In this document: positions 1 through 10,515 of the stretch, in pieces
Numbering within the stretch: the stretch's first letter is position 1
Layout: each line of letters begins with the position of its first letter
Source: Campanula takesimana
Lineage: Eukaryota; Streptophyta; Magnoliopsida; Asterales; Campanulaceae
Reading direction: 5' to 3'
NCBI GenBank assembly: GCA_026119855.1
Contig: JAOWBW010000381.1
Location: 62,001 to 126,000 of the forward strand
DNA length: 64,000 nt
The notes under the pieces: model-generated
What the model saw: the letters and a program-made list of their open reading frames with translations, nothing else
Databases searched by the model: none
What the model was told of the DNA's origin: nothing
Translations under genes and position numbers: made by a program

Positions 1-594
1 GGAGCTTTCACCATGCTCCACAACATTTGCTTTAGCCACATTAGCCTTGGAAACAAGAAGATGATTCAACTTCTTTTCCGCGGCCCTATTACCTTCTTCA
101 ATACGAAGGCGAATAGCAAGTGCCTCAACATCCATCTCCTTTCGTTTGTGCTTCAAATAATTCTAGAAATCACTCCAAGCGGGAGGCAATTTTTCAATTA
201 TAGCCGCCACTTGGAATGTTTCACTCAACACCATCCCCTCGGCATGGATTTCATGAATTATTATTTGCAATTCTTCTACTTGACTTTTAACACTTTTAGA
301 GTCCACCATTTTATAATCGAGGAAGCGGCCAACAACAAATTTCTTTGCACCCTCATCATCGATTTTATATTTGTGCTCTAAAGCCTCCCATAATTCCTTT
401 GCGGTTTTCTTTTCACTATAAACATTATATAATGAATCCGACAAACCATTCAAAATATAATTGCGGCAAAGGTATTCCGAATTCTTCCATGCCTCAACCG
501 CACTCACGGCTTGAGCATCAGCATTCTCACCAACTTGTGGAGGATCTTCACGAAGAAACCTCTTCAAGTTCAAGGTAGTCAAGTAAAATTGCAT
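1..594 (-). pseudogene. Copia gag fragment, broken, runs off left edge
   Basis: Reverse-strand coding for the N-terminal part of a Ty1/copia Gag (UBN2-type capsid). The 143-residue open part starts MQFYLTTLNLKRFL, has the typical AWKNSEYLCRNYILNGL and KELWEALEHKY motifs, and ends LPPAWSDF at a TAG (165-163). Beyond the stop the same frame continues to the window edge with NYLKHKRKEMDVEALAIRL, so this is a nonsense mutation inside Gag. Upstream, the in-frame words KFHG are followed by a TAA, so the N-terminus is damaged too and residues around the usual R-W motif are missing. The rest of the element lies outside the window. Family assignment is confident; lineage within Copia is not assigned. 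Confidence 0.85.
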
Positions 595-619
595 CTTTTG
601 TTCCTCTTACCCATGAAAT

Positions 620-1116
620 TTAGAAGATCATAATTCAAGTCAAGTCAAGTTCCTCGGATCGTCAAGGCTTTTAGTCAAGGTCATCCATAGGATTCTCGAA
701 GAACGCTTAGGTAAAACCCTTTGTTTTTCTATCTTCTCATCTCATTCTTTGCTTTGAAGCAGTGTGATTTCATTAAAGGATCAGCCTAGAGCCTCTCCAA
801 TTCATGGATATGGTCTCGAAGCATATGATCCGACATCCCAAATAAATAGAAAACTATTTATTTGATTCTTTTTGCGCATGTTTTGCATGATTTTGAGGCA
901 ACGATGATGATTTCTTAGCAAGACCAATCCTAGATTGGGTGAATTGGGTGCTCCTTGACCTTCCCAATTCATAACTTAACCCCCAAATCCAGATATCACG
1001 GTCCGTGTTCCGTTAAACATGGTGGCGACTCACAACAAACGAGCAACAATCACGCCCATACAATCCAAACCGAGCGGTGCAGGCACCGGGGGAGGGGCAC
1101 GCGCTCACAGCGCTGC
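620..1116 (+). mobile_element. Tat-type gypsy LTR fragment (3' part)
   Basis: This stretch follows the order of landmarks in the 3' part of the LTRs of elements A and B further right: a TC-rich block after caagg-tcat-rich text (about 650-750), then gcaagaccaa...gggtg, cccaattcataa, taaccccca (about 915-980), then ggtggcgactc at 1021-1031, ending near gctcaca at about 1116. In A the equivalent end is followed by the primer-binding site, but here unrelated sequence follows, so the fragment is cut. The left boundary (about 620-650) is approximate. It separates the Copia gag fragment from the Copia LTR to its right. Confidence 0.5.
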
Positions 1117-1119
1117 ATT

Positions 1120-1608
1120 CGTGTCCGCAGGTCGCGCACACATGAGTCCGATGGTCCGAGGCATAAATCGACAAATTTTCAACTAAATTTGCACCCCGTG
1201 CGCACCCGGGCGCGAGAGAGAGCCTCTAGTCCACACAATTTTAACCCAAACAAATGGTTAATTGTATTTAAACTAGCTCACCTTTTTATACTAAACCAAT
1301 GTGGGATAAGTTCTCAATACTTTACCCACCAAAGGTCTTTCAAATTATTTCCCTCCTTATCCCATTTGGGATACCCTTTTATAAGAAAGGAGCCTAGGGA
1401 ATTTTCCCCTTCCCTTTACATGTGGGATAGTTACCCATTCCCAACTCACCTATTATACTTTGAGCATTCCAATTCCCACCTTCCAATAAATTGGACACAC
1501 CAATTTATGTAGGAATTAATAAATCCACATTGACTCATAAAATCAATAAATGATTTTTCTAAGGAAACACGAGCAATTTCCTTCACACATTTACACATTT
1601 TTCCAACA
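1120..1608 (-). repeat. Copia LTR, reverse orientation
   Basis: Read on the minus strand, a TGTTGG terminus starts at 1608, followed by AT-rich text with TATAAAAGGG and TATAAAAAGG boxes and the gt-ggg-ata blocks of a promoter-bearing Copia LTR. The inner end is lost where it meets the gypsy LTR fragment near 1117, so no CA terminus or primer-binding site can be placed. It may be the 5' LTR of the reverse-strand Copia whose gag lies at 1-594, with the gypsy fragment between them by later insertion or rearrangement; that link is inference. Confidence 0.5.
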
Positions 1609-1619
1609 GTAGCATCACA

Positions 1620-2060
1620 AATAGAGAAAATATAGTATATCCCTGGCTTGAAAATGCCCTCAAATGTTGTTGATTTGTTCGAAAAATTGGGTAACCAAAT
1701 TTGTGTGTTATCTGTTCTTTCATATAATTCATTTTTTATGAGTATGTTTTTTTCCTTCTATTGATTGTAAGGGTACAACTATATACCTAAAAACCGATAT
1801 CAGAGCTTTTGATCTTGATCCAAAGTTCAAAAGGAGATTGATATATGGATCATTCGTTATTGGGGATTTTGTGAGTAGTCAAGATGGGTAAGACGTTTAC
1901 TGAGAAATTCAATGGGGGATAATTTCACATTATGGAGGATGAGGACTACGCTTTGGGCGATAAACCTCCATAAACAAAGGATGAAGAGTGGGAAAGTTTG
2001 GATCATAAGGTAATGGACGCAATACGTTATTCTACAAGATCGCACATAAAACATTGTTGA
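1620..2060 (+). pseudogene. Copia remnant: LTR tail, primer-binding site, gag start
   Basis: A decayed tRNA-Met-type primer-binding site (gatatcagagc, 1795-1805) is followed at 1883 by a degenerate Gag start reading MGKTFTEKFNGG, then after stops KDEEWESLDHKVMDAIRYS. This parallels the Gag start of the Copia element in the J-protein intron (MGKDKQAVEKFDGS...). Several stops and small deletions are visible and coding disappears after about 2060. Confidence 0.6.
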
Positions 2061-3310
2061 CACCACATTTTGAACCGCTCATCTACGATCGCATATTAGT
2101 CTTTATTTTATGTTTTTTTTTGCAACCCCTAGTTAGTTTTGTCATCTTTTGTCGGGATAGTTTTGTTCTTTTTCTTTCTATTATTTCATCAAATGTGATC
2201 GACTGAAAGTGACTTGTTTTTATGGACGTAGCTTATAAATCCCAGCGTTTTTGAGATAAAAATAGTGGAAAAGACTTCTTATGATCCGAAAAAAGAAACT
2301 CAAATACAATGAATGTGAAAGAATTACTTGGATGGGAGAATGGGCATTCTCAAGGAGATGAAGAGGTGTGGTTTTGAGATGATGTGGGTATTTAGCATTT
2401 AGCAAATTCATTTAACTAGAAAGGCGCTTCTATGAAAATATTGATTATGATAAAATGTGTTCAAGGAATAAAGTCAGTTGCCTATACTTTAAGAAATACG
2501 AAATGTTATATGGAGCTTAGGGAAACAATCTAAAAAGATAGTCAAAATATTGGTTCCTTTCCTTTAGGACCACACCTAACACTAATAATTTATGTGGACA
2601 TGAAACTATTAAAACTGCTATAAAGTTCTTCGATTAAAAATAATCTAAACACCTAAGTTTGCGCTTTGAATGCAACTTCCGCACACGAACAATTAACGCT
2701 TGCTAACTTCCATACTGACTCTTAAAGTTGAAGGTAACTCTTGAGTATGAGAGGTGGAGCCCAAAGTCAACTCAATTTCTCATATATTATTATGAGCGTT
2801 CATCACAACGAATAAAAAGTGTGAGATTTCATATACCCCCCCTCCCCCCACAATAAAAAAAACAAACTAGAAAAGAAACAAATCACAATCTTAGAGTTGT
2901 ATTCTTAGACACAAGTTGAGAAGAACCTAGTAGGGAAATTTGACCCGATTTGAGAAATTTCTTAAGCATGAGATGGAAAACAAAACATGATGTACCATAA
3001 TTTTATCACGTACAACCATCAAACCAGAGAACAGAGCAAGGCTCCACATACACCAAAAATATCACACTACATCGTTCTTTGAAATGGAACTTCGACAAGC
3101 TCACTAGGGTGATGTCCATGAATTTGCCTTTTTGTAGTCCATTTGTCGACTCTTCGGAGTGCGAGAATGGTGACGATCTGTGGTCATCGACTTGTTGATG
3201 GAGGATTGATCTGATACCAATGACAAGAGGCTAAGGGGTTGTTGCAGAACATGAGCGTAGATGATGAAGAAGGCGTCGACGAAGGGAATGTGGGAGACAA
3301 TGAAAGATAA
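2061..3310. other. Intergenic, no supported gene
   Basis: AT-rich sequence with stops in all frames. At about 3210 the string ctgataccaatgac is the complement of a Copia-like primer-binding site next to a possible LTR end, and the following 100 bp could be a reverse Copia LTR remnant, but no second terminus or coding backs this. I see no RNA gene. Confidence 0.4.
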
Positions 3311-3315
3311 AGGCT

Positions 3316-3318
<3 letters not shown>

Positions 3319-3354
<36 letters not shown>
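3319..3354. repeat. (GA)n microsatellite
   Basis: About 18 uninterrupted GA dinucleotides. The reverse-strand reading frame across it (poly Leu-Ser) is an artefact of the repeat. Confidence 0.95.
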
Positions 3355-3358
<4 letters not shown>

Positions 3359-3458
3359 AGATCTTTGGAGAATCATGTTTTTAGGGATTGGTGAGATGAG
3401 GGGGCATGTTTGCATTTTCAAAGTTTACAAAACTAAGTGTTTTTTCTTTAAGAACATA

Positions 3459-3678
3459 CTCCCTTTGTCCCAAACTTATTGCTATTATAAGTGAGTGCAC
3501 GTGAATTAAGAAAATATATTGGAAAAATAAGTATTGTGAATGGGTATGAGAGAGAAAATAAGTTAGTGGATAGTTGTGTGAGTGGGTAAGAGAGAGAAAA
3601 TTGAACATTTTGAGTAAGTAACAGTAAATATGTGACACCCAAAACGGAAATAGTAGCAATAAGTTTTGGACGGAGGAG
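3459..3678. mobile_element. Stowaway-like MITE
   Basis: Terminal inverted repeats CTCCCTTTGTCCCAAACTTA (left) and its near-complement ending ggacggaggag (right), flanked on both sides by TA, the Tc1/mariner target duplication. About 220 bp, no coding. It lies some 350 bp upstream of the J-protein start codon. Confidence 0.8.
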
Positions 3679-4025
3679 TAGTTCATTTGTGTTCACCTGA
3701 CAAGATACTTCAATTTCTTTTTGGAGCTTTCAACAAATAGAGAGCGAGTATAGGACCTTAAAGGAATAAAGTGAAAAAAGAAGAAAGAAAAAAAGAATAC
3801 GGCTGTGACGGAGCCACGATGTTCCTACGTTTTCATGGCTCTGGCTTCCTTCCGCCGCGTAAAGGCGGGGAACGAATTCCAATATTCCTTCCTCCATCCG
3901 CCGAAACAATCCCCTCCCCAATAGCTTCTTCCTAATTTCTACCGATTTCCAACTCAAATATACAACCATCAACCAATAATTTCTTCCCCAGAACAAAGAA
4001 AATTTCAAAATCGAATTGGATCGGA

Positions 4026-5379
4026 ATGGATTACTACGAGGTTCTGGGGTTGAATCGGAACGCCAACAAAGAAGAAATCAAGGAAGCATTTCGCAAAAAA
4101 GCGATGCAATTTCACCCAGACAAGCACTCCGCCTCCCCCAAATCCGTCCGCGACGGGGCCACCCTCCGATTCAAGCAGGCGTCCGAGGCGTACGAAGTTC
4201 TCATCGACGATTTTAAGCGCGCCGACTATAATCTCCGGTTCCGGTCAAGTGGGTTCGGTTCTTCTTCGTCTAATTCTTCGTATGGCTATGGCTATGGGTA
4301 TAATAGTAATTATACACGTGGCGGCGGCGGCGGCGGCGGTTACTATTCAAAGGCTGCTAATCGAGAGTCATTTGGTTCTAAGTTGGAGAATGTTTTTCGT
4401 TTTCTTACCACTCGTGCTTTCTTGCTTAATGTTTCCTTGGCCGGGTATATTTCTTGCTCAAATTCCCAACAACTTAACCACTAAACTACACACATTCTTT
4501 AGTTAGAAAGGATCACCGGAACACCCTTAGTCATGCTTGGGTCCACCCCTGGATAGTCTTTGTTCTTAGTTGATTTATTCCTTAAATAAATGTCAAATGA
4601 TAAATAGTGTTTTGGACATCATCCTCATAAAATTCATAGTATATTACTCCCTCTGTCCCTAAATGAGTGTCCAAATTTCATTTTAAGGGACACTGAAAAT
4701 CTCAACTTTTTGAACAATTTGGTAACAACGATTCATATATAATCTTGTAATCTCCTTTTCAAACCTTTAGTTTTGCACGTATAAAAAAACCGGTGAAATT
4801 TTTTTCGAAAAAAAAACGTTTAGGGAGAAAGTTATGTTCAAAAAAGACACTCATTTAGGGACAAAGATTTCTTGAAAATGGACACTCATTTAGGGACAGA
4901 GGGAGTACAAAAAAACCATCACTTACCTATTTACTTTTTCACCCACTTGCTTTATGAATGAACAATTATATCCTCCACGCCCTACTATTCTTGACTCAAA
5001 TTTGCCTTCCGTTTCTTAATAAGAAGAACCTTAAACCGGGACGGAGGGAGTATTTTTTTTTTCTTTCAAATTTGCTGTTGATTGATCCAGGGTAAATTTG
5101 ATTTTTTTCTTTTGAGCATTTCAAATTTGCTCTTGATCAGAGCAAATTTTAGTTTTTTTGAGCATTTATTTTGAGACGGTGTATTTGTTTGAGTTGCTAA
5201 TTTTTGAATTGCCTGTATTTGTTCATAGATCATTTGATTACTTCTCTCTGAATGAGAATTATCTCACAAGGTTACTTTATCCAGTGCTTTAATAGGTGGG
5301 TCAATAATCATTGAATCAAGCAGGGACACACTTTGGAAGATGCAAAATCCTGGGGTATGCCACTTGTTTTCTCTTCTCT

Positions 5380-5418
<39 letters not shown>

Positions 5419-8400
5419 CAGTGTGCATACTTCCTTAGACTAAACCTGCTGCTCATAATATGGCTCAGAAACTGCTGTCGTACTTTTCTTGATATATGCT
5501 TCACATTGTATATTTAGTACCTATACATTCAGTGGCGGATCCAGAAATTTTCATGAGTGGGGGCCAAAACTTTTAATGTCATATACACAAAAGCATTTTA
5601 ACTAATAAATTAAGGAAGTCACATGAGGGACATACCTGAACTTATTTTTGTGCTTGCTCCTGCTGCATACTTGTTGTTGCTTTTGCATACCTGCATACTT
5701 TGCTGTTGCTTTTGCATACCTGTTGTTGCATACCAGCGACTTGCAGCTTCTTGTTGCTACTTGCTGCTTAAACAAAACCAACAACATTTACGCAATTCAT
5801 TAGTTACAATAGTATAAACTAGTACACAAAAATAATATCAATGCAATTAAAAATTAAATCTTTGCAATTTACTAAGTTATATATCGTCGTTTCAATAGAT
5901 ATGCATCAAGTACATGAACCCTTATACATATATTGTTTACAAAAGCAAAAGGGAACAACTATTACTAGAATCAAAGAACCGGTTTAAAGATATATCGCGA
6001 GACTCGTCAACTAGAATAGAAAATAACCCACTTTTGTTGGAGTAGAGATCTTAAAGGAAACAAAGGAGAAGAAAATCTGCACAGGAGGGCGAGCGGGCGC
6101 CTGGTCTTGATCAGAAAAATAGGTCTTTGGGCGAGAGGTAAGCGGGCGCCTGGTCCATACCAGGCGGGCGCTCGGTGCCGCGGACAGGAATTCGGGAAAG
6201 TGCAGATTTTTCAGGAATTCTCATATGTTTAGGTTTAGGACTCATTCTAGGTTGTGTATTTAAGTAGGGTTTCGCCCCATAACTCATTGTAACTCAGATT
6301 TACATATTATAGTGCAAGATCCTGGCTTGGTAGTGCCCCCAGACGTAGTCAAGATTATTGACGAACTGGGTATACAATTTCTTGTGTTCTTTTGTCTTTT
6401 GCTTTGCTTTATTATTTCTTGTGCTTGTTTGTGGTGCGGTGATTTCTTGCGATTTGCTTGGGTGTTGGGAGGGTTTATTCTACAACAACTGGTATCAGAG
6501 CTCCGGTTTAACGATCCGGGTTGATCAAGCAATCAAGAATGGGCAAGGATAAACAAGCGGTGGAGAAATTTGATGGGTCTGACTATGCGTTTTGGAGGAT
6601 GAAAATAGAGGATCTATTGTACAACAAAGATCTCTATAAGCCTCTAACAGGAGTCAAGCCGGAAAGCGAAAAACAGGAAGAATGAGATCTTATGGATCGG
6701 AAAGCCCTAGGGGTGGTTCGATCTACTTTGTCAAAGTGGATCGCGAAGACTACCAAGAAGGCGAAAACCACCAAGGAGCTATTGGAATATCTTACTGAGA
6801 GATTTGAAACTCCATCTGCTGCAAATAAGATTGATTTGATACGCAAGATGGGTAATCTCAAGATGCAAGAGGGAGGATCCATAGCCAAACACATCGATGA
6901 GTTTATGGATGTTATAGACTCATTGGCGGCGTTGGATATTACGTTTGGGGATGAGGTTCATGCTTGTCAATTGCTAGCATCCTTACCAGGAAGTTGGAGC
7001 GGAACGGTGACAGCGTTAAATGCTTCAGCGGTTAAGAATAAATTGAAGTATGATGATGTTAAGGACTTTCTTTTAGGCGAGGAAAATCGTATAAAGAAGT
7101 TGGGGACACCATCTACTTCGGAATCGGCTTTAGCTACAACTAGCAGGGGAAAGCCGTGTAATAGCAACAAGGGGAGAACCGAATCAAGGGAAAACGTAGG
7201 AGGTGGTGAGTACAGGCCTAGGGAGAACAAGAATGCACCAAGGGTTGGCAAAGGATCGGTTGAGTGCTATCATTGTAAGGAGTTAGGACACTACAATAGG
7301 GATTGTCCCAGGCGAGGAGATAATTCGGCGAATGTGATAACTGAGGGTGAAGATGTACTGATTCTGAGCGTTAGTAGTGCGCTAGAATCATGGGTGCTGG
7401 ATTCGGGGGCTTCATTCCACTCATGCGGGCATGCAGAGGAGATGGAAAATTACACTTCCGGTGATTTCGGAAAGGTCTATCTGGCGGATGGCGAGCCTTT
7501 GGAAATCAAGGGGAAGGGGAAGGGGAATGTCAGAATAGGAGCATCGGACGGGAAGGTCTTACATCTACACGGGGTCAGACACATTCCGGGTTTGAAAAAG
7601 AACCTGTTATCAGTTGGGCAGCTGGGTGAAGAAGGTTACACGGTAACTTTTAGCTGCAGGAACTGGGTTATTACCAAGGAGGATTCTGAGATCGCTCGGG
7701 GTAATAAGGAAGGAAGATTGTATTTGACGAACAACGCCAAGGATAGTATCACGGCGGCGTCAGCCAAGGGTGATACGGATTTGTGGCACTGTCGATTGGG
7801 TCACATGGGTGAGAAGGGGGTACGGGTACTTTGCTCAAAGGGGAAACTACCGGGTTTGAAGACAGTCGACGTGGGGATTTGCGAAGACTGTGTATTTGGC
7901 AAACATGCGAGGAGTAATTTCTCGAGGACTGGTAGGGCTTTGAGGGAAGCAAAGTTAGAATTGGTTCACACGGATTTGTGGGGACCGGCCCCGGTAACTT
8001 CTCTGGGTGGTGCGTCATACTACATGACCTTCATTGATGATTCTACAAGGAATGTCTGGGATTACTTCTTAAAGGGGAAAGATAAAGCTTTCAGGATATT
8101 TAAGAAGTGGAAGGCCTTGGTGGAGAATTAGACGGGACTCAAGGTTAAATGCATGAGGTCTGATAATGGTGGGGAGTATGAGCTCAGGGAGTTTGAGGAA
8201 TACTGTGATGCGAATGAAATTTGCATGGATATTCCAGACTCGGGTGGGAGCAGGACGGTTCATGATGACCAAGGTCAAGGGGTCACTGAAGATGAACCAA
8301 ATACTCCAGGACCGGATATTCCGCTGCGCAGATCTAACAGAGAGTGTAGATCAGATGGCAAGGCTCTAGGTTTCTCAAGCAAGGATAAGTTGAAGCTGTG

Positions 8401-9731
8401 CATAGCTTCAACGGGGCTTGGAGAATAGGAGAGGAGGAAGGCACTACCATGATCGAGGTGAGCACTATGGCACTAAGGATGAGTTGAAGACGGATACGGG
8501 GCTTGAATACACGGGTTGATCTCTAGGTGGGAGATTGTTGGAGTAGAGATCTTAAAGGAAACAAATGAGACGGTTCCCATAAAAGATAGTATGCCTTTAT
8601 TTACTCCCTCTGTCCCAAAGTGATCTTCCCATTTGACTGTTCAATTTTTTTAAGAATATGAACACTTGCTTCCATAGCCATGTCTTGTTTATACACTTCT
8701 AAGCCCAAATTGTAGAAATGAGAAGAACTTTTTGGGACAATGAGAAATGGCAAATGGGAAGATCATTTTAAGATGGAGGGAGTATAATAGATTCAGGTTG
8801 AAGTTGTTAAACATACTTTATGTTGAAAATTGAGATTACAGACAAACCGAAATTAATTAAATTACAAATAAATTTGGAACACAAAGGGTTCACTATGAAA
8901 AAAAACACATAGTTATCTGTGAAAAAGCTCACAGATAGTCATATTAATCTAAACATGATTTCAAAAAAAAAAATTAAAAAAAAATACTCCCTCCGTCCCA
9001 AAATGATCTTCGCGTTTGACTATTCAAACTTTTAAGGATATGAACAATTGTTTCACTAGCCATGCTTTGTTTAAGCCTAAAATGTAGAAATGTGAAGAAC
9101 TTCTTGGGACAATGAGAAATGGGAAATTAGTAGATCATTTTGGGACGGAGGGAGTAAAAAAAATCTAAAACAACAAAGTAATGGAAAAACAGAGAGAATA
9201 AATATATGAAAGGTGGGGTGGATGGTTTCTGTGTATCAGTTCATGGTGATATCCCTCACCATCCACCCCACCTTTCATATATTTATTCTCTCTGTTTTTC
9301 CATTACTTTGTTCTTCTAATAACTTTGCTAGGAATGAACATGGTATCAAACTTTGAAATGCTCCCTCCGTCCCAAAATGATCTTCATATTTGACTATTCA
9401 AACTTTTTAAGGACATGAACACTTGCTTCACTAGTCATGTTGTGTTTATGCACATTTAGGCCTATTGAAGAAATGAGAACTTTTTGAGACAATGAAAAAT
9501 GGCAAATGATAAGATCATTACGGGACAGATGGAGTATGTTTTCGAGTTTTATTTCACGATAGCATATGCTTGTGTTTATTTCTGAGCCTAGAATAGCTGC
9601 TGGAGAAACTATTACTGATACTGTCTATCTCATACTTTTTTGTTCTGGTCTTCTTTTTATGAACATAGAAATCATTTGAAGATGCGATGGATTCAATTGA
9701 GAAGACCAAAGATGTGAAAAAGAAAGGATAG
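4026..9731 (+). CDS. ATJ72: DnaJ/Hsp40 chaperone, small membrane type (dnaJ 72-like), 3 exons
   Basis: Three exons: 4026-4444, 5285-5354 and 9669-9731 (TAG), joining to 183 codons. Splice sites: GG|GTATAT, ATCCAG|TGC, GGG|GTATGC and CATAG|AAA; phases agree (2, then 0). Residues 2-68 form a J domain with the catalytic HPD at 30-32, which stimulates Hsp70 ATPase. A Ser/Gly/Tyr-rich linker with GYGYGY and a seven-glycine run follows (about 75-112). A hydrophobic segment spans the exon 1/2 junction (TTRAFLLNVSLAG then ALIGGSIII) and probably anchors the protein in a membrane. The tail has TLWKMQNPG and KSFEDAMDSIEK, the conserved end of Arabidopsis dnaJ 72, which from memory is about 184 residues. 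Intron 1 (840 bp) carries a MITE; intron 2 (4.3 kb) carries a Copia element and several MITEs. Exons are intact, so the gene is probably functional. Its Hsp70 partner is unknown. Confidence 0.88.
4647..4905. mobile_element. Stowaway MITE in J-protein intron 1
   Basis: Terminal repeats CTCCCTCTGTCCCTAAATG and the matching catttagggacagagggag, TA on both sides, 259 bp. A second right-hand end (gggacggagggag, ending 5050, followed by TA) lies 145 bp further on without a clear left partner, so it is a truncated relative. Confidence 0.85.
5379..5418. repeat. (CTTT)n microsatellite
   Basis: Ten CTTT units just after the donor site of J-protein intron 2, forming a long pyrimidine tract in the transcript. 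Confidence 0.95.
5419..6034. other. Intron 2 sequence, repeat-like
   Basis: At 5530 cagtggcggatccag followed by aaattttcatgagtgggggcc resembles a transposon terminus common in plant genomes (hAT-like), but I see no second end. From about 5655 to 5765 the words ttgcatacctg, ttgttgc and ttgcatacc recur as a loose minisatellite. No gene. Confidence 0.4.
6035..6487 (+). repeat. 5' LTR of intronic Copia element G
   Basis: Starts TGTTGGAGTAGAG and ends CAACA at 6487. Two bases later a perfect tRNA-iMet primer-binding site TGGTATCAGAGC follows at 6490-6501. The U3 part contains three gcgggcgcc/gcgggcgct words with ctggtc/ctcggt context (6090-6180). It lies in sense orientation inside intron 2 of the J-protein gene. 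Confidence 0.9.
6540..8426 (+). pseudogene. Copia gag-PR-partial integrase, internal deletion derivative (element G)
   Basis: Begins ATG at 6540 (MGKDKQAVEKFDGSDY); a TGA at 6683-6685 interrupts at the usual EEW position and the frame reopens to 8128. Order: Gag/UBN2 (to about 7080), CCHC knuckle CYHCKELGHYNRDC (about 7268), aspartic protease WVLDSGASFHSC (about 7393), GAG-preintegrase LWHCRLGHMGEKG (about 7780), integrase core LVHTDLWGP and SDNGGEYELREF. A TAG at 8129-8131 interrupts just before SDNGG. After NEICMDI the sequence jumps to the linker text EDEPNTPGPDIPLRRSNRE and then to KDKLKLCIASTGLGE, the end of RNase H. The third integrase acid, all of the reverse transcriptase and nearly all of RNase H are therefore deleted. 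Non-autonomous and dead. Confidence 0.9.
8536..8570 (+). repeat. Truncated 3' LTR of element G
   Basis: After a purine tract (aggtgggaga) the TGTTGGAGTAGAG start of the 5' LTR recurs and matches for about 35 bp (to acaaa), then diverges. The rest of the 3' LTR and the right target duplication are missing. Confidence 0.85.
8604..8782. mobile_element. Stowaway MITE (gatcttc family), copy 1
   Basis: TA-flanked, 179 bp, left end CTCCCTCTGTCCCAAAG, right end aagatggagggag. Internal words tttgact, aacacttgctt and atgtct are shared with the copies at 8987, 9361 and 14285. Confidence 0.88.
8987..9154. mobile_element. Stowaway MITE (gatcttc family), copy 2
   Basis: TA-flanked, 168 bp, left end CTCCCTCCGTCCCAAAATG, right end cattttgggacggagggag. 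Lies 18 bp left of the perfect inverted repeat. Confidence 0.9.
9172..9312. repeat. Perfect 55-bp inverted repeat with 31-bp spacer
   Basis: Arms 9172-9226 and 9258-9312 are exact reverse complements over 55 bases by direct comparison; the arm starts aacaaagtaatgg and ends gggtggatggt. It is inside J-protein intron 2, about 360 bp before exon 3, between two Stowaway copies but not part of either. As pre-mRNA it would fold into a long uninterrupted hairpin. Confidence 0.93.
9361..9534. mobile_element. Stowaway MITE (gatcttc family), copy 3
   Basis: CTCCCTCCGTCCCAAAATG at the left; right end more diverged (cgggacagatggag) and followed by TA. The left flank is tg, a decayed TA. About 174 bp, ending 134 bp before exon 3. 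Confidence 0.85.
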
Positions 9732-10080
9732 AAGAAGAGATTTTGCGTTTTCTCACGCCCAATTGGTAAATACACGGGTATGTTAGTATAAAAGCACTAT
9801 TACCCACAGAAAAATAAAATAAAATATAAAAACACCATTATACCCATTGCTCTGCAGGTTAACTGCTATGAGAGACATTATATTCTTTCGGTATTAGTTT
9901 CTCTGTGTATAATAGGTATATCTCTTTTACTGGTATAATGTGATCTCAACTACATATTATATGTAGAAGCTTTAACCTATAGTTGCCAGTGTATTTCTGG
10001 GTACACAGACCTCTTATATGGTGCAGTAAATCTTACACTTCAAACAAGGGAACTAGGATCAAGTCTCTTGCTTTATCTGT
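9732..10080. other. J-protein 3' UTR and spacer
   Basis: Sequence after the J-protein stop. AT-rich with ataaaataaaatataaaa at about 9813-9830 that could serve polyadenylation. No further gene seen; the convergent HIPP gene ends 785 bp downstream. Confidence 0.4.
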
Positions 10081-10326
10081 GTTTGGTCAAAGTTCATTTG
10101 TGTTGACCATCAAAAGTCAAATGAGACCATCTTTCCGGATCAAAAAGAGTATATCTCTTCAACTTGAATGTAAGTGCCTGAGTGTTTATATACATACATG
10201 TAGGAGCATGTATCTATCATAATTTCACATTATTTACATGCATGAACATTATCTGTACTGAAAAAGTGAACATCTCAAGAACCTGATCATCAACAGTGGC
10301 ATAAGCTTGGTCAGGGAAGTATCCGT
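10081..10326 (-). pseudogene. Partial tandem copy of HIPP 3' end
   Basis: This block repeats the 3' UTR and last coding part of the neighbouring HIPP gene (compare about 10400-10612): both start gtttggtcaaagttca, share ttgaccatcaaa, agagtatatctctt, acatgcatgaacattatc, and end at gcataagcttggtcagggaa. The coding part reads HGYFPDQAYATVDD like the real gene, but a few extra bases before the former CaaX box shift the frame, so the C-terminus is lost. It lies directly downstream of the real gene in the same orientation. It is a 3'-end duplication without promoter or first exons. Confidence 0.85.
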
Positions 10327-10515
10327 GTGTGGACCCATTAAGTGGTTTATCAGTAACAATTTTTAGAATTTTAGGTGGGAGGATTAGTTTGGCATTGATG
10401 TTTGGTCAAAGTTCAATTGTGTTGACCATCAAATGTCAAAAGAGTATATCTCTTGAACTTGTTTGTAAGTTCCTGTGTGTTTATTTACATACATGTACAT
10501 GTATCTATCACAATT

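Noticed and set aside
955..1512. 185-codon frame
   Set aside because: Crosses the gypsy fragment and a reverse Copia LTR; no protein similarity or codon pattern.
4026..4484. J-protein as a single-exon 152-residue gene
   Set aside because: The last residues read through a GT donor; exons 2 and 3 restore the conserved family C-terminus.
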